A DNA stretch of 6,267 bases from contig DENY01000005.1 of NCBI GenBank assembly GCA_002359825.1, forward strand, positions 1-6,267, written 5' to 3'. Shown here piece after piece: positions 1 through 5,851 of this stretch (position 1 is the first letter of the stretch; each line of letters begins with the position of its first letter). The notes under the pieces are model-generated. The model saw nothing but the letters and a program-made list of their open reading frames with translations. It ran no database searches and was not told the DNA's origin. The position numbers and the translations under genes were made by a program. Origin of the DNA: Bacteroidales bacterium UBA2632 (GTDB lineage Bacteria > Bacteroidota > Bacteroidia > Bacteroidales > Dysgonomonadaceae).

Positions 1-277
1 TATCTGCTCTAAGCTTTTTTTTATTTTTATAATACGGCATCTTTGGGATGCTTACTGTTTGACAGTTAGCTTATTTTAGTGTTAGTATGTGTTTAATATT
101 CGACCCCATTGGGGGTCATACATTGCCATTGTTGCTGAGTGTTTGAAATATTTTTCAACAACTTGCAGAAACTAAAAATAGATAATTAAGAAAACACAGA
201 CAAGAGTTCTGTTTGCTGCGACTCCACTTAGATAACATGTTGCACCTTTAAGTCTTTGCGATAAAAAAAGTCTCAGT
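1..277. other. Intergenic region without a recognisable gene
   Basis: This AT-rich stretch lies downstream of the leftward aldo/keto reductase. I find no convincing coding region: plus frames 1 and 3 meet stops within about 40 bases and frame 2 near base 77, and nothing resembles a known protein. It holds a T-rich run at 15-30 and a compact GC-rich hairpin at 102-117. It also has weaker inverted repeats at 54-66 (ACTGT/ACAGT) and 143-158 (TTGAAA/TTTCAA). No clear intrinsic terminator follows the reductase stop codon on the minus strand. A T-run (TTTTTTT on the minus strand, about 265-271) is present without a convincing stem before it. Confidence 0.55.
102..117. repeat. Compact GC-rich hairpin in the intergenic region
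   Basis: GACCCC at 102-107 pairs perfectly with GGGGTC at 112-117 around the four-base loop ATTG. It is the most GC-rich and most stable-looking structure in the otherwise AT-rich left intergenic region. Neither strand shows a long T-run directly after the stem, so a classical intrinsic terminator is not well supported. It could still end transcription arriving from either side, or be an mRNA 3'-end structure. Confidence 0.4.
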
Positions 278-1261
278 CTATGTTTTAGGTTCAAAGAAAG
301 GATAATCTTTTACAGCATCATATTCTTTTCTAAGCAATGCAGTATGTGAGGGTGAAGAGACATCATCCAAGATCTCATCAATATGATCAACACAAAACGC
401 AAAGTTTCTGAAGTCTCCAGGAGGTATAATCACATCCGCTCCCGCTCTAAAAGTATATTTGAGTGCTGCAACTCCCAATTCTACATCACTTACATCTATG
501 GGTTTACACCATGATTTAGGATATTGATTACGATTATCACCTTCAATCCAGCTACGATGAGTTAATCCTTTTATGGCAATTACACCCACTCCACGTTTTT
601 TGGCATCATTTGCCACACCCGATCCCCAACCATCTCGCATATCCATTTGCCAATTAAGCGGAAACATAACCGTGTCAAAATCATACATCGACATGGCGCG
701 CAATGCTTGTGTTTGTGAATGTGCAGAAAACCCAACTTTACGAATGCGACCCCGTTTTTTTTCATTTTGAATCATTTCAATCACTCCATTCGGGCCAAAG
801 GCTTTATTCACATCATCGCCTGTTGTCAAACTGTGCAATTGAAATACATCCAAATAATCTGTGTGCAACAAACGTAATGATTCTTCAAATTCTTTCTCTG
901 CATCTTCTTTGATCCGTTGTGTGGTTTTGGCGGCTAAGTATATCTCTTGTCGGAAAGGCTTTATGGAAAGACCAAGCTTCTCTTGAGCATCTCCGTATGT
1001 GGGAGCAACATCAAAATAATTGACTCCTCTATCACGCGCCCAAGCCACATAATTGTTGGATGCCTCTTGTCCATCGCGCATCGAGATAATTCCACCATAC
1101 ACAACAGGGAAAACGTCGAAACCAGTTTTGCCTAATGCTCTCTTATTTGTTTTATTTATAGGAATATCTGTAAAGTCACTAATTGCACTCGAAACTTTTG
1201 TAGAGGCTCCAAGAGCGATAGCCCCTACCATAGTTCTTTTAATAAATTCTCGTTTATCCAT
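278..1261 (-). CDS. Exported aldo/keto reductase family protein
   Basis: This 327-residue protein has the TIM-barrel aldo/keto reductase fold, which in known members reduces or oxidises carbonyl groups with NAD(P)H. The catalytic tetrad is complete: Asp84 and Tyr89 in NYFDVAPTYG, Lys112 in LAAKTT and His143 in DVFQLHS. The fold's usual opening ALGKTGFDVFPVVYGG is at residues 42-57. The N-terminus, KREFIKRTMVGAIALGAS, resembles a twin-arginine signal in which KR replaces RR, so a folded, cofactor-loaded enzyme may be exported to the periplasm (inference). The C-terminal cofactor-phosphate loop reads IIPPGDFRNF (278-287) rather than the usual IPGTxxxxxxxEN, so cofactor preference is unclear. 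The start at 1261 gives the full signal sequence. It lies 28 bases after the upstream dehydrogenase stop and is probably cotranscribed with it. The substrate is unknown. Confidence 0.9.
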   Translation of the reverse strand: MDKREFIKRTMVGAIALGASTKVSSAISDFTDIPINKTNKRALGKTGFDVFPVVYGGIISMRDGQEASNNYVAWARDRGVNYFDVAPTYGDAQEKLGLSIKPFRQEIYLAAKTTQRIKEDAEKEFEESLRLLHTDYLDVFQLHSLTTGDDVNKAFGPNGVIEMIQNEKKRGRIRKVGFSAHSQTQALRAMSMYDFDTVMFPLNWQMDMRDGWGSGVANDAKKRGVGVIAIKGLTHRSWIEGDNRNQYPKSWCKPIDVSDVELGVAALKYTFRAGADVIIPPGDFRNFAFCVDHIDEILDDVSSPSHTALLRKEYDAVKDYPFFEPKT

Positions 1262-1289
1262 CTTGTTGTACTATTTAATAATGAGATAT

Positions 1290-2567
1290 TTACTTTTTTG
1301 CTATTCGATAGAGTCGTCCTTCATCTGTAACGGCATAAAGAGCGCCATCATTGCCCATTCCCACATCGCGAATTCTTTGTTTTTCTTTTTCGAGCAATCT
1401 TTCCTCACCTACCACTTTGTTATCTTTAATAACAAGACGGGCTATATGCTTGCTACTCAGCCCTCCAATAATTAAATTGTTTTTCCATTCTGGTATAACA
1501 TCAGAACTATAAAAAGTCATGCCACTGGGCGAAAGCACGGGATCCCAATAATAAACTGGTTGTTCCATACCTTCTTTTTGGGTTATCCCTTCACCAACCT
1601 TTTTGCCATTGTACTCTATTCCGTATCCAATAGTTGGCCAACCATAGTTCTTACCAGCTTCTATTAAATTGATTTCGTCTCCACCTCTGGGTCCCATTTC
1701 ACTCAACCACAAGTCGCCCGTTTCGGGATGTATCGCTAAACCCTGTGCGTTGCGATGACCATAAGAATAAATTTCGGGCAGTGCTCCTGGTGTATTGATA
1801 AATGGATTTCCTGCAACCGGTTTGCCCTCGGGAGTGATATATACAACCTTTCCATAACCAGTATCTAAAAGTTGAGCTCCTGGTCTCGTTTTCAAATCGG
1901 AACGTTCACCTGTTGAGACAAAGATATTTCCTTTTTTATCAAACACAATACGGCTACCAAAGTGCATACTATTATCGAAGTAAGGAATAGCACGGAAAAT
2001 AATTTCGAAATTCTCTATCTTAGTCTCATCTGCGGATAACTTTCCTTTCCCTACAGCAGTAAGAGATCCTTCGGATTCATTTTTTGAAACCTCAGCAAGT
2101 GTAAAGAATAACATTCGGCTGGTTTCGAAGTCGGGAGCTGGTGCAACATCCAATAGTCCGCCTTGGCTACGACTATCTACTTTGGGAAATCCTTTTATTG
2201 CGTTACTCACAACTCCTGCAGTTGTTGCAATGCGAAGACTACCCTCTTTTTCAGTTATTAACAACCTACCATCCGGAAGTGATGTTACTGCCCACGGTTT
2301 GGTTAAACCTTCAAAGATCACTTTCACTTCATAAGGAGTTGTAGTTTTCACTCCGTGAATACGTGTCTGACCGTCAAAAGCAGGTTTGTAATCTGCATTT
2401 GGTGGTTGAGTCTCTACAGGAGGATAGATAGAATCTGTTTCGTGGGGTTGTTCTACGGGAGCTTCTGTATTATCCTCACTATCTTTACTATTGTCTTTTT
2501 GTGCTTGACATGACACAGTAAATGATAAAGCCAATAGCAAGCTAAATAATTTTAAATATTTCATCAT
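1290..2567 (-). CDS. PQQ-dependent sugar dehydrogenase family lipoprotein (glucose/sorbosone dehydrogenase type)
   Basis: This 425-residue protein belongs to the six-bladed beta-propeller family of soluble glucose dehydrogenase, sorbosone dehydrogenase and E. coli YliI (Asd). Known members oxidise aldoses with pyrroloquinoline quinone. The N-terminus is a lipoprotein signal: KYLKLFSLLLALSFTVSC with Cys20 as probable lipidation site, although Thr at -3 is not the usual residue. QAQKDN follows the cysteine and resembles the Bacteroidetes surface-export signal. An acidic, proline-rich linker runs to about residue 75. The propeller begins with VKVIFEGLTKPWAVTSLPDG (81-100). HFGSRIVFD (202-210) holds the likely catalytic His202, and GHRNAQGLAIHP (270-281) holds the family arginine Arg272. 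SEMGPRGGDEIN and NYGWPTIGYG follow. The start has two adjacent Met codons, so translation may begin at 2567 or 2564. It is the first gene of a likely operon with the aldo/keto reductase. No PQQ biosynthesis gene is visible. Confidence 0.9.
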   Translation of the reverse strand: MMKYLKLFSLLLALSFTVSCQAQKDNSKDSEDNTEAPVEQPHETDSIYPPVETQPPNADYKPAFDGQTRIHGVKTTTPYEVKVIFEGLTKPWAVTSLPDGRLLITEKEGSLRIATTAGVVSNAIKGFPKVDSRSQGGLLDVAPAPDFETSRMLFFTLAEVSKNESEGSLTAVGKGKLSADETKIENFEIIFRAIPYFDNSMHFGSRIVFDKKGNIFVSTGERSDLKTRPGAQLLDTGYGKVVYITPEGKPVAGNPFINTPGALPEIYSYGHRNAQGLAIHPETGDLWLSEMGPRGGDEINLIEAGKNYGWPTIGYGIEYNGKKVGEGITQKEGMEQPVYYWDPVLSPSGMTFYSSDVIPEWKNNLIIGGLSSKHIARLVIKDNKVVGEERLLEKEKQRIRDVGMGNDGALYAVTDEGRLYRIAKK

Positions 2568-2773
2568 ATATTTTATTGGTTTCCTTTATAACGTCTTATG
2601 ATTGAAATGGTTTTATACATTCTCAATTTACTGATTCCTAACCTTAATATAATTTTCTCATCTATACAAGAGCGCAGTCTGAAGAGTATGTTATGTGCAA
2701 TATAGTTTTATTCATTTATTTTGAGCTTACTGAAAATAGTATTAACTTACACCATAAATAAATCTACAACATA
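2568..2773. promoter_or_regulatory. Divergent intergenic region, promoters unresolved
   Basis: This 206-base AT-rich stretch separates the leftward dehydrogenase operon from the rightward DUF3267 gene, so it should contain both promoters. No perfect Bacteroidetes -7 box (TAnnTTTG) is present. Near matches are TATTTTG ending at 2723 on the plus strand and TAAATTGA at 2630-2623 on the minus strand, about 50-56 bases before the respective starts. Neither has a clear -33 element. I see no operator-like palindrome and no small gene. Confidence 0.3.
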
Positions 2774-3367
2774 ATGCAATCTGACAAAAGCTTTGACAAT
2801 TACGATAAGGAATTTATAACATTCACTATAGAACAAGCTGGTCAATTATATATTCGTTTAATGGGTCTGCTTTTCGCACTTTTAGTTGTACCCTTCATGT
2901 ATGTGCATTTTCCATCGTTCCAATCCTATTTTTCGAGCTTTAGTGGATGGACATTCTTGCAAGATTTCTTCTTGTTTATTATTTTTATATTGTTTGGAAT
3001 TGCTCTTCACGAACTTATTCATGGACTCACATGGGCACTATTTGTAAAAGAAAGATTGCGTGCCATAAAATTTGGAGTTATCTGGAAATATGTTATTCCT
3101 TATTGTCACTGCAAAGTTAACTTAAAGGTGAAGCACTATATTGTAGGTGCTATCTCACTAGCCATTATTTTGGGAATACTCCCTACCCTTTGGGCTTTTA
3201 TTACTGGAAATATCATGTTTTTTTTTCTTGGCGTTTATTTTATTGTTGCAGCAAGCGGAGATTTTCTTATAATATATCTTCTTAGAAATGAATCCAGTAA
3301 CAACTATGTGAAAGATCATGAAACATTACCTGGTTGTATTATCTATAAATTAAAGGACCAAAAATAG
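2774..3367 (+). CDS. DUF3267 family membrane protein, putative zincin metalloprotease
   Basis: This is a 197-residue integral membrane protein. Hydrophobic segments lie at about residues 27-46, 60-78, 122-142 and 146-170. The motif ALHELIHGLTW places a full HExxH zinc site (His79, Glu80, His83) at the end of the second segment. AASGDFLIIYLL (159-170) contains Asp163, a plausible third ligand, and the C-terminal DHETLPGC (181-188) matches the short conserved tail of the family. This architecture fits DUF3267, which is annotated as putative zincin peptidase. I recognise the family from these motifs, and no substrate is known to me. PYCHCKV (109-115) adds a Cys-His-Cys cluster facing one membrane side. 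The gene stands alone, divergent from the dehydrogenase operon and about 45 bases before the thiamine riboswitch, with no strong terminator between. Functional assignment beyond the fold is speculative. Confidence 0.82.
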   Translation: MQSDKSFDNYDKEFITFTIEQAGQLYIRLMGLLFALLVVPFMYVHFPSFQSYFSSFSGWTFLQDFFLFIIFILFGIALHELIHGLTWALFVKERLRAIKFGVIWKYVIPYCHCKVNLKVKHYIVGAISLAIILGILPTLWAFITGNIMFFFLGVYFIVAASGDFLIIYLLRNESSNNYVKDHETLPGCIIYKLKDQK

Positions 3368-3389
3368 ATTAAGTCAAACAAAAATCACT

Positions 3390-3397
3390 TATCTTTG
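3390..3397 (+). promoter_or_regulatory. Bacteroidetes -7 promoter box for the thiamine operon
   Basis: TATCTTTG matches the Bacteroidetes primary-sigma -7 consensus TAnnTTTG at every fixed position. Transcription would begin a few bases downstream, around 3402-3405, so the mRNA would open almost directly with the riboswitch aptamer at 3411. That position is the main support for the call. The -33 element is poor: around 3368-3372 there is only TTAAG where TTTG or TTG is expected. Confidence 0.6.
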
Positions 3398-3410
3398 TTT
3401 TTTACAAACA

Positions 3411-3483
3411 ACAGGGGTGCCCAACTAATCGGGCTGAGATCACACCCAATTAACCTGATCCGGATAATGCCGGCGTAGGGAAA
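3411..3483 (+). ncRNA. TPP riboswitch aptamer (THI element)
   Basis: The aptamer controls the downstream thiamine-uptake genes by binding thiamine pyrophosphate. All conserved parts are visible. GGGTG (3415-3419) pairs with CACCC (3443-3447) as P2, and GCCC (3419-3422) with GGGC (3431-3434) as P3, the bases at the junction being shared alternatives. The invariant CTGAGA that recognises the pyrimidine ring is at 3434-3439. P4 is formed by CCT (3454-3456) and AGG (3477-3479), and P5 by CCGG (3460-3463) with CCGG (3470-3473). The pyrophosphate-binding side carries the signature ending GCGTAGGG. A normal P1 closing helix is not evident: the 5' side ACAAACAACA does not pair well with AAAATGAAAAAG after the aptamer. 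The element is directly followed by a terminator-like hairpin, which suggests control of transcription. Confidence 0.96.
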
Positions 3484-3552
3484 ATGAAAAAGCTGACGAA
3501 GCTTTTTTTGGTTATTCTCTTTAAATATCCCCTTTTTTATTTCACTAACTGA
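3484..3552 (+). CDS. Possible 22-codon leader ORF overlapping the terminator
   Basis: An ATG three bases after the aptamer's last GGG opens a short frame that ends at TGA 3550-3552. Its product begins MKKLTKLFLVILF, which looks like the n- and h-regions of a signal peptide, but it has no mature domain. The codons coincide with the terminator hairpin, so translation and folding would compete for the same RNA. It is in a different frame from the receptor gene (offset 104 bases). It could be a real leader peptide, the remnant of an older gene start, or a chance reading of the A- and T-rich hairpin. I lean slightly towards remnant or chance. Confidence 0.25.
   Translation: MKKLTKLFLVILFKYPLFYFTN
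3487..3509 (+). terminator. Probable riboswitch-controlled intrinsic terminator
   Basis: AAAAAGCT (3487-3494) pairs with AGCTTTTT (3500-3507) around the loop GACGA, and the T-run continues to 3509. It begins four bases after the aptamer ends, the usual position of a transcription-off expression platform. With TPP bound the hairpin would form and stop transcription before the receptor gene. The stem has only two G-C pairs, so termination may be weak or leaky. I could not identify a clear antiterminator; the T-rich 5' stretch at 3398-3403 could pair with the A-run at 3487-3491 but the match is short. Confidence 0.6.
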
Positions 3553-3574
3553 TGTTCATAAAACAATATGAACA
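3553..3574 (+). promoter_or_regulatory. Perfect inverted repeat just before the receptor start
   Basis: TGTTCATA (3553-3560) and TATGAACA (3567-3574) are perfect complements around the six-base loop AAACAA. The repeat ends 13 bases before the start codon at 3588. No T-run follows, so it is not a terminator. It could be an mRNA hairpin affecting translation initiation, or a palindromic protein-binding site. Its function is not established. Confidence 0.4.
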
Positions 3575-3587
3575 CCACTAAAACTAA

Positions 3588-5831
3588 ATGAAAATGAAAA
3601 AGGTTATCTTGGCACTATTAGTGCTAATTTCATTACACAGTCAAGTTTCGGCGCAAGCGCAAGCCGATAGTCTATCAAACATTCAATTGGAGGAGGTAGT
3701 CGTTTCTGCTACACGAGCAGGCGAGAAAACGCCCGTATCTTACACCAATATTGGTGAAGAACAACTCAAAAAGAACAACGCTGCACAAAACATTCCCACA
3801 ATTCTTCAAACACTTCCTTCGCTAATAGCTATCACTGAAGGTGGTACAGGAGTAGGAAACACATCACTGAGAATTCGCGGAACGGATGCCACTAGAATAA
3901 ATGTTACTCTAAATGGTATGCCACTCAACAACCCTGAGAGTCAAGAAGTTTATTGGGTCAACCTGCCCGACTTATCAAGTTCACTGCAAAACATTCAGGT
4001 ACAGAGAGGTGTGGGCACTTCTACAAATGGCTCTGCTGCATTTGGTGCAAGTATGTCGCTCAAAACTATTGGAGCTACTTCCAGTCCATATGGTGAATCA
4101 TCCACTTCAGTAGGTAGTTATGGCACATTTTCTTCTTCTATTGCTGCAGGGTCGGGAATGCTCAGTAATGGATTGGCTTTAGATGCTCGATACTCAAAAG
4201 TACTTAGCGATGGGTATATCCGCAATGGAAAAGTAGATCACAGCAATATTTTTGCATCGCTCTCACACTATAGCGAAAAGCAACTACTGCGCCTTAGCTA
4301 CATCAACGGCACTCAGCACACAGGTATCACTTGGAATGGTGCGTCTCCTGAAGATATTGAGAAATATGGTCGTAAATTCAACAGTGCGGGCATGTATAAA
4401 GATGATGCCGGCAATATCAGATATTATGATAACGATACCGACAACTACTACTCTCACATCTTGCAACTAATGTTTACCCGCGAGTTGACTCAAAAGCTAT
4501 CTATGAATGTGAGCCTTAGCTACACCAATGGTTATGGATATTATGAAAATTATCGATCAGGAGAGGATATGATAAAAGGAGACAAGTTCTCAAAGTATGG
4601 TTTGGACAACCAAGAGGTAGATGGTGTTACATATAAATCTTCTCAAATGATTCGTCGCAAACTGCTTTCAAACGATTTTTATGTTGCCAATTTTTCGTTC
4701 AACTACAATCTAAATCCTTTGCAACTTGTGCTTGGTGGCTATTGGAGCGATTTCGATGGCAGTCATTATGGTCGTTTGCCCTGGATTAAGTACAATAATG
4801 GTATTGCAGAAAATCATGAGTGGTATCGTAACGAAGGAGAAAAACAAGAGATCAACTTTTTCTCCAAAGCTGAGTATCAGTTAAACGATAAAGTTTCATT
4901 TTTTGCTGATCTACAATATCGTTACATCGACTATCGAATGACTGGGACTGACGATGATATGGCCGACCTAACTAGCAATCACTACTATAGTTTTATGAAC
5001 CCAAAAGGTGGAGTGTTTTTCAAACCAAACAATAATAGTCAGTTTTATGCTTCAGTAGCGGTTGGGCAACGCGAGCCTTTGCGTGCAGACCTAAAGGATG
5101 CGGTAAAGAAAAATGCGAAGAAAACAATAGTACCCGAAAGAATGATTGACTACGAATTGGGTTATCGTTTTACAAATAACCGTGGAATGAATCTTGCAGC
5201 CAATTTCTACTATATGGATTACAACAACCAAATGGTGCAAACAGGTAAGAAAAGCGATTCGGGATATAACATTATGGAAAATGTAAAAGATAGTTATCGC
5301 ACAGGAGTAGAATTAGAAGCTCAAGTTTCCATTTCGCCAAAATTTATAGTTGCTGCAAATGCTACAATCAGCAAAAATATAATTAAAAATTATACAGCAT
5401 ACTATGACTACTATACTCCCGGATATGGAGAAGAATTAAAACAAAAAGAGGAATTCTATGATGAAACAGACATCTCTTTCTCTCCTAACTTAGTGGGAAT
5501 GGGAAGCTTGACATATATGCCAATAAAGAATATGTCGTTGAACATATTAGGCAAATATGTAGGCAAACAATACTACGACAATACTTCAAACGATGAGAAC
5601 TCGTTAGATGCATATTTTGTGAGTAATTTTGTTGCCGGATATACCTTCAGGATGAAAAATGTTGGAAGTATCGACCTTCAATTTATAATCAACAACTTGT
5701 TCGACAAGGACTTTATAGCTAACGCTTTGGTAAGTACAGATAAATTTAATGATGGTACCGAAAAGGTCTATAAAGGATTGTTTCCGCAAGCAACACGCAA
5801 CTTTATGGGGCGAGTAACTGTTAGGTTTTAA
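3588..5831 (+). CDS. TonB-dependent outer-membrane receptor, probable thiamine uptake (OMP_TPP type)
   Basis: This 747-residue receptor should bring thiamine or its phosphates across the outer membrane using TonB energy. The signal peptide is residues 1-22, ending VSAQA. A TonB-box-like EEVVVSA (35-41) precedes the plug domain (about 40-160), seen in LPSLIAITEGGTGVGNTSLR (76-95), RIRGTDATRINVTLNGMPLN (95-114) and VQRGVGTSTNGSAAFGAS (138-155). The rest is a beta-barrel, ending in ATRNFMGRVTVRF with the terminal Phe typical of outer-membrane barrels. It lacks the N-terminal carboxypeptidase-like domain of SusC proteins and so is of the BtuB/siderophore type. Substrate assignment rests on the TPP riboswitch upstream and the PnuT-like gene 20 bases downstream. 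The same arrangement is known for thiamine uptake in Bacteroides. ATG 3588 gives MKMKK; ATG 3594 (MKKVILALL) is equally plausible. No frameshift is seen. Confidence 0.93.
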   Translation: MKMKKVILALLVLISLHSQVSAQAQADSLSNIQLEEVVVSATRAGEKTPVSYTNIGEEQLKKNNAAQNIPTILQTLPSLIAITEGGTGVGNTSLRIRGTDATRINVTLNGMPLNNPESQEVYWVNLPDLSSSLQNIQVQRGVGTSTNGSAAFGASMSLKTIGATSSPYGESSTSVGSYGTFSSSIAAGSGMLSNGLALDARYSKVLSDGYIRNGKVDHSNIFASLSHYSEKQLLRLSYINGTQHTGITWNGASPEDIEKYGRKFNSAGMYKDDAGNIRYYDNDTDNYYSHILQLMFTRELTQKLSMNVSLSYTNGYGYYENYRSGEDMIKGDKFSKYGLDNQEVDGVTYKSSQMIRRKLLSNDFYVANFSFNYNLNPLQLVLGGYWSDFDGSHYGRLPWIKYNNGIAENHEWYRNEGEKQEINFFSKAEYQLNDKVSFFADLQYRYIDYRMTGTDDDMADLTSNHYYSFMNPKGGVFFKPNNNSQFYASVAVGQREPLRADLKDAVKKNAKKTIVPERMIDYELGYRFTNNRGMNLAANFYYMDYNNQMVQTGKKSDSGYNIMENVKDSYRTGVELEAQVSISPKFIVAANATISKNIIKNYTAYYDYYTPGYGEELKQKEEFYDETDISFSPNLVGMGSLTYMPIKNMSLNILGKYVGKQYYDNTSNDENSLDAYFVSNFVAGYTFRMKNVGSIDLQFIINNLFDKDFIANALVSTDKFNDGTEKVYKGLFPQATRNFMGRVTVRF

Positions 5832-5851
5832 TTTCTCAGCTATATCAAACA

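Larger units (their letters stand above)
3480..3602 (+). repeat. 13-base direct repeat flanking the leader
   Basis: GAAAATGAAAAAG occurs exactly at 3480-3492, straight after the aptamer, and again at 3590-3602, across the receptor gene start. The two copies are 110 bases apart. Each contains an ATG-AAA-AAG reading (Met-Lys-Lys), at 3484 and at 3594. The sequence is A-rich and of low complexity, so chance is possible. Confidence 0.4.

Noticed and set aside
1..76. Partial gene entering from the left edge on the plus strand
   Set aside because: The only frame open past 40 bases is a T-rich stretch with no protein-like features and a stop near base 77.
1053..1475. Plus-strand open frame of 140 codons opposite the reductase and dehydrogenase genes
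   Set aside because: It is antisense to two genes with intact catalytic motifs, has no recognisable domain, and runs through their intergenic gap by chance.
3376..3403. AAACAAA/TTTGTTT inverted repeat followed by T residues, as a terminator for the DUF3267 gene
   Set aside because: The stem has one G-C pair and an 11-base loop, and it overlaps the -7 box of the thiamine operon, so it is too weak to call.
3588..5831. SusC-type glycan receptor
   Set aside because: There is no N-terminal carboxypeptidase-like domain, no SusD gene follows, the length is under 800 residues, and the upstream regulator is a TPP riboswitch.
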